Assembly (NCBI RefSeq): GCF_000092285.1
Contig: NC_014100.1
Span: 4,588,001-4,652,000 of the forward strand
Direction of reading: 5' to 3'
DNA: 64,000 nt
Source of the DNA: Caulobacter segnis ATCC 21756
GTDB lineage: Bacteria; Pseudomonadota; Alphaproteobacteria; Caulobacterales; Caulobacteraceae
Numbering within the stretch: position 1 is the stretch's first letter; the number at the start of each line of letters is the position of its first letter. Of this stretch, positions 1-7,172 are shown piece by piece. Both the position numbers and the translations under genes were made by a program. The notes beneath the pieces are model-generated. The model did no database searches and was not told where the DNA came from. It saw only the letters and a list, made by a program, of their open reading frames with translations.

Positions 1-506
1 ACGACTTCTTCGCCGTGTCGCAGGACCTGATCGCTCGCAAGATCACCTCGCCCCGACGCCTGGGGATCATGGGCGGCAGCAACGGCGGCCTCCTGATGGG
101 CGTGGCCCTGACCCAGCGGCCCGAGCTCTACAACGCCGTCGTCGTGCAGGTGCCGCTGTTCGACATGATCCGCTACAGCCAGATCGGGGCCGGCGCCTCG
201 TGGGTCGGCGAGTACGGCGACCCGGCCATCCCATCCGAACGGGCGGTGATCGCCAAGTACGACCCCTACTCCAACCTGAAGCCCGGGAAGAAGTATCCCG
301 AGGTGTTCATCGAGACCTCGACCAAGGACGACCGCGTCCATCCGGCCCACGCCCGCAAGGCCGCGGCGCGCATGATGGAGCTGGGCTATCCGGTGCTCTA
401 TTACGAGAACATCGACGGCGGCCACGCCGGGGCGGCCAACCTCGCCGAGACCGCCCGCCGCCAGGCGCTGGAGTACACCTATCTGACCCGCCGATTGATG
501 GACTGA
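1..506 (+). CDS. Prolyl oligopeptidase family (S9) serine peptidase, C-terminal fragment
   Basis: Only the last 167 or so residues are in the window; the reading frame is open from the first bases. It shows the alpha/beta-hydrolase catalytic end of an S9 peptidase: the nucleophile motif GGSNGG near base 75, the acidic residue in KDDRVHP, and the catalytic histidine in GGHAG close to the C terminus. These peptidases cleave short proline-containing peptides and usually carry an N-terminal beta-propeller, which would lie upstream of the window. The frame runs to TGA at 504-506. The neighbouring gene on the other strand ends 6 bp downstream, so the two are convergent. The family is clear; the substrate and cellular location cannot be judged from this fragment. 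Confidence 0.88.
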   Translation, partial: DFFAVSQDLIARKITSPRRLGIMGGSNGGLLMGVALTQRPELYNAVVVQVPLFDMIRYSQIGAGASWVGEYGDPAIPSERAVIAKYDPYSNLKPGKKYPEVFIETSTKDDRVHPAHARKAAARMMELGYPVLYYENIDGGHAGAANLAETARRQALEYTYLTRRLMD

Positions 507-512
507 TCGGCG

Positions 513-848
513 TTAGTGGACGGCGTTGATCCGGATCGCCGCGGGATCGACGCCGCCGGCCGGCCAGGCTCTCGTCCAACCGTATTTCAGTTCGCCCTCG
601 CGGAAAGCGAAGCGGTCGAGGTGCTTGGCCACCACGTCCTCCAGGCGGGCAAGGCCCTCCAGGTCGGCGGCTTCGACGGTGATGTCGAGGCCGTCGGCGT
701 GGGCGACCATGCGGCAGGTCCCCAGCGGCAGCGGGAACAGGGCCGAGGTCTCGTCGTAGCGGACCTCGAACTTGTGGCTCCAGTGCTTGGCCAGTTGGGT
801 CATGTAGCGGGCCGCCTTGTCGGTGGCGACGCGAGCGTGGCTCTCCAT
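513..848 (-). CDS. DUF2218 domain-containing protein
   Basis: A 111-residue soluble protein matching the small DUF2218 family over its whole length: an ESHARV start, then RYMTQLAKHWSHKF and later a TCRMVAHADGLDITVEA strand-rich core. DUF2218 proteins are often found beside iron or siderophore genes, but their biochemical role is not established and nothing here settles it. It lies 14 bp downstream of the PadR regulator on the same strand, so the two probably form one transcript. There is no signal peptide or membrane segment. The product is therefore a small cytosolic protein co-expressed with, and possibly controlled by, the PadR repressor. Confidence 0.8.
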   Translation of the reverse strand: MESHARVATDKAARYMTQLAKHWSHKFEVRYDETSALFPLPLGTCRMVAHADGLDITVEAADLEGLARLEDVVAKHLDRFAFREGELKYGWTRAWPAGGVDPAAIRINAVH

Positions 849-862
849 GATCGCGCCTCCCC

Positions 863-1441
863 TCAGATCGACTCGATGGCGGCGGCCGCGTCGTCCAGCG
901 CCTTGGCCACGGCGGTGATCTGCTCGGCCGAGAGCTGGCCGCCGTGCAGCTTGAGCCGCAGGGCCGTCTTCAGGTTCTCGCGGGCCCGCAGGATCTGCGG
1001 CGAGAAGGCCGCGCTGGCCGAGGCGGCTTCGGCCATGCGCTCGAACAGCGAGCGGACCGGCGCGTCGTTGCTGGCCAGGAAGGCCTCGCCCTCGGGCGTG
1101 ATCGTGTACAGCTTCTTGCCGCCGCCGGCGTCGCTGGCGGTGACGTAGCCCATCTCCTCGAGCAGGGTCAGGGTCGGATAGACCACGCCCGGGCTGGGGC
1201 TGTAGGCGCCGCCCGCCGCCGTCTCGATGGCCTTGATCAGCTCGTAGCCGTGGCTGGGCTTCTCGGCGATCAGCTTCAGGACCACGAAGCGCAGGTCGCC
1301 GTGATCGAAGAACCGGCCCATGCGGCCGCCGCGGCCGCGACCCGGATGGCCGCCGTGGAAACCGAACGGGTGACGGCCGTGATGCTCGTCGCCTCGGCCC
1401 TCCCAGCGGCCGCGATGGTGGTGATGATGTCTTCCAAACAT
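863..1441 (-). CDS. PadR family transcriptional regulator with His/Gly-rich N terminus
   Basis: The protein has 192 residues. From about residue 45 it shows the PadR winged helix: FVVLKLIAEKPSHGYELI, then SPGVVYPTLTLLEEMGYV and GGGKKLYTITPEGEAFL. The C-terminal helical half is the usual dimerisation region. The first 45 or so residues are unusual: a run of five histidines at positions 5-9, then repeated HH, GHP and GRG motifs, which would suit metal binding (inference). PadR proteins are usually repressors of their own operon. The promoter region holds an inverted pair of CAGATATATCG sequences that would be a fitting operator. The DUF2218 gene follows 14 bp downstream. Confidence 0.87.
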   Translation of the reverse strand: MFGRHHHHHRGRWEGRGDEHHGRHPFGFHGGHPGRGRGGRMGRFFDHGDLRFVVLKLIAEKPSHGYELIKAIETAAGGAYSPSPGVVYPTLTLLEEMGYVTASDAGGGKKLYTITPEGEAFLASNDAPVRSLFERMAEAASASAAFSPQILRARENLKTALRLKLHGGQLSAEQITAVAKALDDAAAAIESI

Positions 1442-1460
1442 GTCTTTTCGACTCCGTTTC

Positions 1461-1524
1461 GTTATATCGGAATTACAGATATATCGGAATCGGATCGCGT
1501 CAAGAGCTATTTTCGATATATCTG
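1461..1524. promoter_or_regulatory. Putative PadR operator: TATATC repeats upstream of padR
   Basis: CAGATATATCG at 1476-1486 and its exact reverse complement CGATATATCTG at 1514-1524 form a wide inverted repeat. TATATCGGAAT occurs twice in direct orientation (1463-1473 and 1480-1490), 17 bp apart. The stretch is AT-rich against a GC-rich background and lies 20-83 bp upstream of the PadR start. It sits in the 289-bp gap shared with mlaA. PadR regulators commonly bind AT-rich dyads at their own promoters; assigning this one is inference. Confidence 0.5.
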
Positions 1525-1730
1525 ATTGTGCCGAGAATCGGTTGCACGCCGGAAAGGGCGGCGGCGCGGACCGCTCAACCTTGGGAAAGTATCCCCCGAC
1601 TGCGACCTCTCCGCCTCAGTCCCACCGCAATCGGCGCAAAAGAAGACCAGAGTGTACGGAAATGATCGCTTCAATCTTGATACGGAGCAGAGCGTCAATA
1701 CATGGGGGCTTCAGAAGCAGGAGCACTCGC

Positions 1731-2552
1731 GTGAGCGACCAGGATCAGAGCGCGCGCCGCAAGGCGGCAGGTCGGCGTTTCTTCGCCGCCGGACTCGCCG
1801 CGGCCTCGGGCCTGCTGGCGTTCGCGCCCATCGCCCACGCTGAGGAAAAGGTCGCCGGCTCCGTCGAGGCGAACGATCCGCTCGAAGGCTTCAACCGTGG
1901 GGCCTTCAAGCTCGGCATGGGCCTGGACAAGGTGCTGCTGGCGCCGATCGCCCACGGCTACATGGCGGTGACGCCCAAGCCGGTCCGCGAGCGGGTCAGT
2001 TCGGCCGTCTATAATCTTGGCGAGCCCAACACCGTCATCAACATGGTGCTGCAAGGCAAGCCCAAGCGCGCCATGCGGTCGACGACGCGCTTCATCGTCA
2101 ACTCGACCGTCGGCGTGCTCGGCCTGTTCGACGTGGCGTCGAAGATGAACCTGCCGCGCCGCGACTCCGACTTCGGCCAGACCTTCGGCTACTATGGCGC
2201 GGGTCCCGGGGCCTATATCTACGTGCCGCTGATGGGCCCGCTGAACGTTCGCGACGGCGTCGGCCGGGCGCTCGACATCGCCACCGACCCGGTCGGCGCG
2301 GTGGCGGGGGGCGTCAGCACGGACTTCGGCAAGGCGCGCCTGGGCGTGACCATTCTCGACGTCCGCGCCTCGGCCGATCCGGCGTTCCATGCGTTGAAGG
2401 ACTCGTCGGACCCCTATGTCACGGTCCGTTCGGCCTATGGCCAATACCGCGAAGCCTTCATTCGGCAGGCGACCGGCGAAGCCGAGGACCTGCCCGATTT
2501 CGACGCGCCGCCCCCGGATGCTTCAGCGCCGGCCGCGACGCCCAATCCATAG
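1731..2552 (+). CDS. mlaA: MlaA/VacJ family outer-membrane lipid asymmetry protein
   Basis: MlaA takes mislocalised phospholipids from the outer leaflet of the outer membrane and hands them to MlaC. The chosen GTG at 1731 follows CAGGAG and gives 273 residues. There is an RRFFAAG twin-arginine-like signal ending AHA before EEK, then the family core DPLEGFNR, the long RDSDFGQTFGYYGAGPGAYIYVPL region and an ASADPAF segment near the end. The tail is Ala/Pro-rich. No lipobox cysteine is present, unlike the E. coli lipoprotein. It is the first gene of mlaA-C-D-E-F. An in-frame ATG at 1662 would put an implausible leader ahead of the signal. Confidence 0.9.
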   Translation: MSDQDQSARRKAAGRRFFAAGLAAASGLLAFAPIAHAEEKVAGSVEANDPLEGFNRGAFKLGMGLDKVLLAPIAHGYMAVTPKPVRERVSSAVYNLGEPNTVINMVLQGKPKRAMRSTTRFIVNSTVGVLGLFDVASKMNLPRRDSDFGQTFGYYGAGPGAYIYVPLMGPLNVRDGVGRALDIATDPVGAVAGGVSTDFGKARLGVTILDVRASADPAFHALKDSSDPYVTVRSAYGQYREAFIRQATGEAEDLPDFDAPPPDASAPAATPNP

Positions 2553-2565
2553 TTTGACTGGTAAG

Positions 2566-3204
2566 ATGATGAACACCTCCACCACCCGGCGCGGCGCCCA
2601 CGCCGCGCTTTTGGCTTTCTTCGGCGCCGTCGCGATCGGCGCGCCCGCCATGGCCCAGCAAGCCCGCGACCCGGGCGCCGAAGCCTTCGTGCAGGCCAAG
2701 GCCCAGCGCGTCATTTCGGTGCTGGCCAACAAGGGCATGAGCGAAGCGCAGAAGAAGCAGATCTTCCACCAGGCGGTGGACGAGCTGGCCGACGTGCCGC
2801 GCATCACCAACTTCGTGCTCGGCAAGTACGCCCGCACCATCACGCCGGACCAGCGGGCCCGTTTCGCGCCGGCCTTCCGGACCTACGCCGAGAACGTCTA
2901 CCAGGACCGCATCGACGACTATAAGGGCGAGGTCCTGAAGGTGACCGGCTCGGTCGTGCGCAAGCCCGGCGACGTCATCGTCAACACCACCATCTCGGGC
3001 GGCCAGATCAGCCAGCCCCTGCCGGTGGCCTGGCGCGTGCTGGGCGGCGGCCAGACCTGGAAGGTCGTGGACGTGCAGTTCAAGGGCGTCTGGCTGGCGA
3101 TCACCCAGCAGCAGGACTTCGTCTCGACGATCGACAACGCCGGCGGCAACATCGACGTGCTGATCAACCAACTTCAAAAGGGGCAGGCCGCCAAGGGTCG
3201 CTAG
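2566..3204 (+). CDS. mlaC: MlaC family periplasmic phospholipid-binding protein
   Basis: MlaC shuttles phospholipid across the periplasm between MlaA and the inner-membrane MlaFED complex. From ATG 2566 the product has 212 residues: a signal peptide (hydrophobic LLAFFGAVAIGAPAMA, cleavage near AMA-QQA), then the Ttg2D/MlaC fold with KKQIFHQAVDELADVPRI, LGKYARTITPDQRARF, YQDRIDDYKGE and the C-terminal VQFKGVWLAITQQQDF. A second ATG overlaps the first at 2569. The gene begins 13 bp after mlaA and is followed 31 bp later by mlaD, consistent with one operon. Confidence 0.9.
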   Translation: MMNTSTTRRGAHAALLAFFGAVAIGAPAMAQQARDPGAEAFVQAKAQRVISVLANKGMSEAQKKQIFHQAVDELADVPRITNFVLGKYARTITPDQRARFAPAFRTYAENVYQDRIDDYKGEVLKVTGSVVRKPGDVIVNTTISGGQISQPLPVAWRVLGGGQTWKVVDVQFKGVWLAITQQQDFVSTIDNAGGNIDVLINQLQKGQAAKGR

Positions 3205-3235
3205 GCGACACGGGGCGTCCGAGGACGGATAAGAC

Positions 3236-3748
3236 ATGGCGTTGCGCGAACAGTGGGCCGAGACGGCCATGGGCGTGGTGGTCCTGGCTCTGGCCGGCGG
3301 CTTCCTGACCTATTCCCTGAGCGTGGGAGGCGTTTCGACCAAGCGCGGGAACTACGAGATCAGCGCCAAGTTCGGCGAGGCCGGCTCGCTGGCGGCCGGC
3401 GCGGCCGTCAGCGTGGCGGGCGTCAAGGTCGGCACGGTCTCGCAGGTCACGCTCGAGCCCAAGACCTACCTGGCGGTCGCCAAGCTCAGCATCGATCCGA
3501 CCGTCAAGCTGCCGGCCGACTCGACCGCCAAGATCACCAGCGACGGCCTGCTGGGCGGCGCCCATATCGCCATCGCCCCCGGCGCCTCGCTGGAGGACCT
3601 CAAGCCGGGCGGCGAGATCGAGAATACGCAAGGCGCCGTCGACATCTTCGGCCTGATCGGCTCGGTGATCCGTCCGCAAGGCGGCGGCTCGGGCGACAGC
3701 GCGGCGGCGCCCGCGCCGTCGGCCTCGCAACCGGCCGAGAGCTACTGA
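3236..3748 (+). CDS. mlaD: MlaD family MCE-domain lipid transport protein
   Basis: MlaD is the membrane-anchored MCE ring of the MlaFED complex that passes lipids to or from MlaC. The 170-residue protein has one N-terminal membrane anchor (about residues 10-30, GVVVLALAGGFLTYSL), then an MCE domain with the typical GSLAAGAAVSVAGVKVGTV stretch and KITSDGLLGGAHIAI. It ends in a short Ala/Ser/Pro tail. The length suits MlaD rather than the long multi-MCE proteins. One base separates its stop from the mlaE start, indicating translational coupling. Confidence 0.92.
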   Translation: MALREQWAETAMGVVVLALAGGFLTYSLSVGGVSTKRGNYEISAKFGEAGSLAAGAAVSVAGVKVGTVSQVTLEPKTYLAVAKLSIDPTVKLPADSTAKITSDGLLGGAHIAIAPGASLEDLKPGGEIENTQGAVDIFGLIGSVIRPQGGGSGDSAAAPAPSASQPAESY

Positions 3749-3749
3749 G

Positions 3750-4559
3750 ATGACCGCCGGCGAGGCGGCCCGGAAGGTCGCCCTCAATCCTATCCAAGCG
3801 CTGGGTCGCTCGACGCTGGCCGCCGTCCGCATGGTCGGGGCGGTCGGGGTGTTCGCCGCGCGCGGAACGGCGGCGGCGCTGAGCCCGCCGTGGTTTCCGG
3901 GTCAGCTGCTGCGCCAGTTCATGGCGATCGGCTTCTTCTCGCTGCCGGTCGTCGGTCTGACCGCCGTCTTCACCGGCGCGGCCCTGGCCCTCAACATCTT
4001 CACCGGCGGCGGCCGCTTCAACGCCGAGCAGGTGATGCCGCAGATCGTGGCCCTGGGCATCACGCGCGAGCTCGGGCCCGTCCTGGCCGCCCTGATGCTG
4101 GCCGGCCGCGTCTCGGCCGCGATCGCCGCCGAGATCGGGGCCATGCGCGCGACCGAACAGATCGACGCCATGCGCACCCTGTCGACGGACCCCTTCCGCT
4201 ACCTGGTCGGGCCCCGCCTGCTGGCCGGCGTGCTGATGCTGCCCCTGCTGACCGCCGTGGCCGACACCATCGGCGTCGCGGGCGGCTGGCTGGTGGCCAC
4301 GCGCGTGCTGGACTTCAGCCCGACCGTCTACATCCGCAACACCATCGACTTCCTTGAAAGCTGGGACATCGTCTCGGGTCTGATCAAGGCGGCCGTCTTC
4401 GGGTTCATCGTGGCGCTGATGGGCTGCTACCACGGCTACAACGCCTCGGGCGGGGCGCGCGGCGTCGGACGCGCCACGACCCACGCGGTCGTGTCTTCGG
4501 CGATCCTGATCTTCGCGTCCGACTACCTCCTGACCACCTTCTTCACCCATATGTCATGA
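3750..4559 (+). CDS. mlaE: MlaE family lipid ABC transporter permease
   Basis: The 269-residue permease of the Mla phospholipid transporter. It is highly hydrophobic, with about five membrane segments, and carries the family signature around residues 105-140: ALGITRELGPVLAALMLAGRVSAAIAAEIG split by loops, then RATEQIDAMRTL. The end (YHGYNASGGARGVGRATT) is also typical of MlaE. The stop overlaps the start of mlaF by four bases, so the permease and ATPase are translationally coupled. No STAS-domain mlaB lies in the operon. Confidence 0.93.
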   Translation: MTAGEAARKVALNPIQALGRSTLAAVRMVGAVGVFAARGTAAALSPPWFPGQLLRQFMAIGFFSLPVVGLTAVFTGAALALNIFTGGGRFNAEQVMPQIVALGITRELGPVLAALMLAGRVSAAIAAEIGAMRATEQIDAMRTLSTDPFRYLVGPRLLAGVLMLPLLTAVADTIGVAGGWLVATRVLDFSPTVYIRNTIDFLESWDIVSGLIKAAVFGFIVALMGCYHGYNASGGARGVGRATTHAVVSSAILIFASDYLLTTFFTHMS

Positions 4560-5323
4560 CGCAGACCCCGAAACTGGCCTGGAAGGGCGTCACCAAGCGC
4601 TTCGGCGACCGGGCGGTCCTGGACGGCCTCGACCTGTCGGTCGCGCCCGGCCGCTCGCTGGTGATCATCGGCGGCTCGGGGCAGGGCAAGTCGGTGACCA
4701 TCAAGACCGCGCTCGGCCTGATGCGGCCCGAAGGCGGGCAGATCGAGCTGGACGGTGAGAACATCGTGGGCCTGCCGGAAAGCAAGCGCCGCAAGCTATT
4801 CTCGCGGATCGGCGTGCTGTTCCAAGGCGCGGCGCTGTTCGACAGCCTGAGCATCTGGGAGAACGTCGCCTTCCGTCTGCTCAACGCCGACGGCGTGCCG
4901 CGCAAGCAGGCGCGCGAACGGGCGATCGACGCTCTGGAGCAGGTGCGCCTGGACCCCGCCGTCGCCGACCGCTTCCCGTCGGAGCTGTCGGGCGGCATGC
5001 AGAAGCGGGCGGGCCTGGCCCGCGCCGTCGTCGCCCAGCCCGAGATCCTGTTCTTCGACGAGCCGACCACGGGCCTCGATCCGATCACGGCGGCGGCGAT
5101 CAACCAGCTGATCTCCGACCAGGTGCGTCGCCTAGGCTCGACGGCGGTGTCGATCACCCACGACCTGGCCTCGGCCCAGACCATCGGCGACGAGATCGCC
5201 ATGCTGCACGGCGGCAAGATCGTCTGGCGCGGACCGGCCGCCGACCTGCACGTGACCGACAATCCCTATGTCCGGCAGTTCGTGGAAGGACGCCCGGACG
5301 GCCCGATCGCTCACGCGGTCTGA
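4556..5323 (+). CDS. mlaF: MlaF family lipid ABC transporter ATP-binding protein
   Basis: The 255-residue ATPase that powers the Mla complex. The Walker A motif is GGSGQGKS (about residue 40), the Q-loop is in GVLFQGAALFDSL, the ABC signature is LSGGMQKR, and Walker B with the D-loop is ILFFDEPTTGLDP, followed by the switch histidine in SITHDL. It is most similar in layout to the MlaF/Ttg2A group rather than importers of small solutes. It is the last gene of the operon and stops 8 bp before the end of the convergent oxyR gene. Confidence 0.93.
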   Translation: MTQTPKLAWKGVTKRFGDRAVLDGLDLSVAPGRSLVIIGGSGQGKSVTIKTALGLMRPEGGQIELDGENIVGLPESKRRKLFSRIGVLFQGAALFDSLSIWENVAFRLLNADGVPRKQARERAIDALEQVRLDPAVADRFPSELSGGMQKRAGLARAVVAQPEILFFDEPTTGLDPITAAAINQLISDQVRRLGSTAVSITHDLASAQTIGDEIAMLHGGKIVWRGPAADLHVTDNPYVRQFVEGRPDGPIAHAV

Positions 5324-5331
5324 TCCGGCGC

Positions 5332-6255
5332 TCAGGCCGCTTCGCGCAGGGTCTCGGCGAGCAGCCGACCCTCGACGGACCGGCTGGAGCCCGAACGCCA
5401 CGCCACCACGATCTCCCGGCTGGGATGCTCCGTGGCCAGGGGCCGCACGGTGACGGCGGCCTTGTCGGTCAGCCCCGCCTGCACCGCCATGGCCGGCAGG
5501 AACGAGACGCCGAGGCCCGAGCCGATCATCTGCACCAGGGTCGGCAGGGAGGTGGCTGCGAAGCTCTCTTCCTCGCCCACGCCCCCATTTCCATACCGGG
5601 ACGGCGCCTCGAGGCCGCAGGCGGCCAGGGCGTGGTCGCGCAGACAGTGACCATCCTCCAGCAGGATCAGATCGTCGCCCCGCAGGCTGTCGGGATCGAC
5701 CCGGATCGAGGCGGCCATCGGATGGTTGGCGGGCGCGGCGGCCAATAGCTCGTCGTCCTCGACGTGAGCCCAGTCGAGGCCGCTCATGTCGTAGGGCAGG
5801 GCGATCAGGGCCGCGTCGAGCGCCCCGGCCTTCAAGGCGCCGATCAGCCTTTGGGTCAGGTCCTCGCGCAGGAACAGCTTCAGCTTGGGGAAGCGGTCGC
5901 GCAGGACGGGCAGGGCGCGGGGCAGCAGATAGGGCGCCACGGTCGGGATCACACCTAGCCGGAACCGGCCGGCCAGCGGCTGGCCAGCGCCCCGGGCGGC
6001 CTGAACCAGGTCCTCGGCCCGGGTAAGGATATCCTCGGCCCGGCGCACGGCCTCCTGGCCGGCGGCGGTCAGGATCACACCCGATCGCGCCCGGTCGACC
6101 ACCGGCGCGCCCAGGATCTTCTCCAGCTCCTGGATACCGGCCGAAAGGGTCGGCTGGGTGACGTGGGCGTTCTCGGCCGCGCGGCTGAACGAGCCGTGCT
6201 CGGAGAGCAGCTTCAGATATTGCAGTTGGCGCAGGGTCGGCAGCATGAGCGACAT
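5332..6255 (-). CDS. oxyR: OxyR family LysR-type hydrogen peroxide regulator
   Basis: The start at 6255 gives 307 residues beginning MSLMLPTLRQLQYL, the standard LysR N terminus. The winged helix covers about residues 5-65 (FSRAAENAHVTQPTLSAGIQELE). The effector domain holds the OxyR peroxide-sensing cysteine pair in LEDGHCLRDHALAACGLE, matching the Cys199/Cys208 motif of E. coli OxyR with the same spacing. Oxidation to a disulfide switches the DNA-binding mode. It is divergent from ahpD, a peroxide-defence gene, so it probably controls that promoter. An ATAG-N7-CTAT half of the OxyR site directly abuts its start codon, which would suit autoregulation. Confidence 0.93.
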   Translation of the reverse strand: MSLMLPTLRQLQYLKLLSEHGSFSRAAENAHVTQPTLSAGIQELEKILGAPVVDRARSGVILTAAGQEAVRRAEDILTRAEDLVQAARGAGQPLAGRFRLGVIPTVAPYLLPRALPVLRDRFPKLKLFLREDLTQRLIGALKAGALDAALIALPYDMSGLDWAHVEDDELLAAAPANHPMAASIRVDPDSLRGDDLILLEDGHCLRDHALAACGLEAPSRYGNGGVGEEESFAATSLPTLVQMIGSGLGVSFLPAMAVQAGLTDKAAVTVRPLATEHPSREIVVAWRSGSSRSVEGRLLAETLREAA

Positions 6256-6270
6256 ATAGGCGCTTTCTAT
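6256..6270. promoter_or_regulatory. Candidate OxyR half-site (ATAG-N7-CTAT)
   Basis: ATAG at 6256-6259 and CTAT at 6267-6270 are spaced exactly as in one half of the tandem OxyR recognition pattern. It begins at the base next to the oxyR start codon, in the 212-bp gap shared with ahpD. A second CTAT lies at 6285-6288, but the full tandem arrangement is not kept, so the match is partial. Confidence 0.4.
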
Positions 6271-6467
6271 CGAAATTCCAAAAACTATCGATTGGATAAC
6301 TTTGGGGCGGAGGCGTATCACCACGCGTGGCGAAAGGCTTCGGGCGTCTCCCCCCACCGGCCCGAAGCGCCCCGCCAGCCTCCCGGTCCGCCGCCAGCCC
6401 CTCTCCGGCGGACCGGGACGCCCCTCTCGGACAATGCTATGCGGCGGTCTTCGCATTGGAGCCGCCC

Positions 6468-7021
6468 ATGTCGATCGAAGCCTTGCGCGCCGCCCTGCCG
6501 GCCTATGCGCGGGATATCGCCACGAACCTCTCGGTCCTGGCCGAGGAGACCGTCCTCCCCGACCAGGCCAAGTGGGGCTGCTTCGTCGCCAGCGCGCATG
6601 CGGTCGGCGAACCCTCGGCCCTGCGCGCCATCGAGGCGGCGGCCGTCGCGGCGGGCGCCTTTCGGCCGAAGCGCTCGAGGCGGCCAAGACCGCCTCGGCG
6701 ATCATGGCCATGAACAACGTCTATTTCCGCGCCCTGCACCTGATGACCTCGCCCGCGTACCGCGACCTGCCCTCGCGTCTTCGCATGAACCGCCTGTCGC
6801 GCCCGGGCGTGGCGGCGGTCGACTACGAGCTCTGGTGCGTCGCGGTTTCGGCGATCAATGGCTGCGGCGCGTGCCTCGACAGCCATGAGGCCGAGCTGCG
6901 GGAACGCGGCGTCCCTACGGCTCAGGTCCAGGCGGCGCTGCGGATCGCGGCCGTGGTGAACGCGGTGGCCCGGGTGCTGTCGGCCGAATCCGCCGCTAAT
7001 CCCCAGAAATGGGGCGTTTGA
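6468..7021 (+). pseudogene. ahpD: AhpD family alkylhydroperoxidase, frameshifted
   Basis: Two overlapping frames together make one AhpD. The first starts [17 protein letters not shown] at 6468 and continues to about 6656 (VAAGA). The second picks up at about 6659 as [13 protein letters not shown] and runs to the stop at 7021. One missing base in GGCGGGCGCC near 6650-6659 explains the break. The catalytic part is intact in the downstream frame: [20 protein letters not shown] holds the CxxC pair and histidine of the carboxymuconolactone-decarboxylase fold. AhpD re-reduces peroxiredoxin AhpC. No ahpC lies beside it. It is divergent from oxyR. Whether this is a true mutation or a sequencing error cannot be settled here. 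Confidence 0.82.
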
Positions 7022-7088
7022 GCGGGGTCCGCGACTCCCGGTCGCGGTTAGCCCTACTCGACATTCATCCTGTCCGTGAACTAGGTTG

Positions 7089-7104
7089 TTAACCTCTGGG
7101 TAAG
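7089..7104. promoter_or_regulatory. CtrA-like site upstream of creS
   Basis: TTAA (7089-7092), seven bases, then GTAAG. On the other strand this reads TTAC-N7-TTAAC, one base away from the CtrA consensus TTAA-N7-TTAAC. It lies 69-84 bp upstream of the creS start, with a CcrM-type GATTC at 7106-7110. Regulation of creS by CtrA is inference. Confidence 0.4.
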
Positions 7105-7172
7105 AGATTCGCGGCGTTCGGCCGTCGTTCCTGAGGAACGCGTCGGGCTCGCATGGGGCGAAGGTGGGCGAG

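Noticed and set aside
2565..2572. mlaB (STAS) gene hidden in the Mla operon
   Set aside because: The gaps between mlaA, C, D, E and F are all under 35 bp, too small for a STAS protein.
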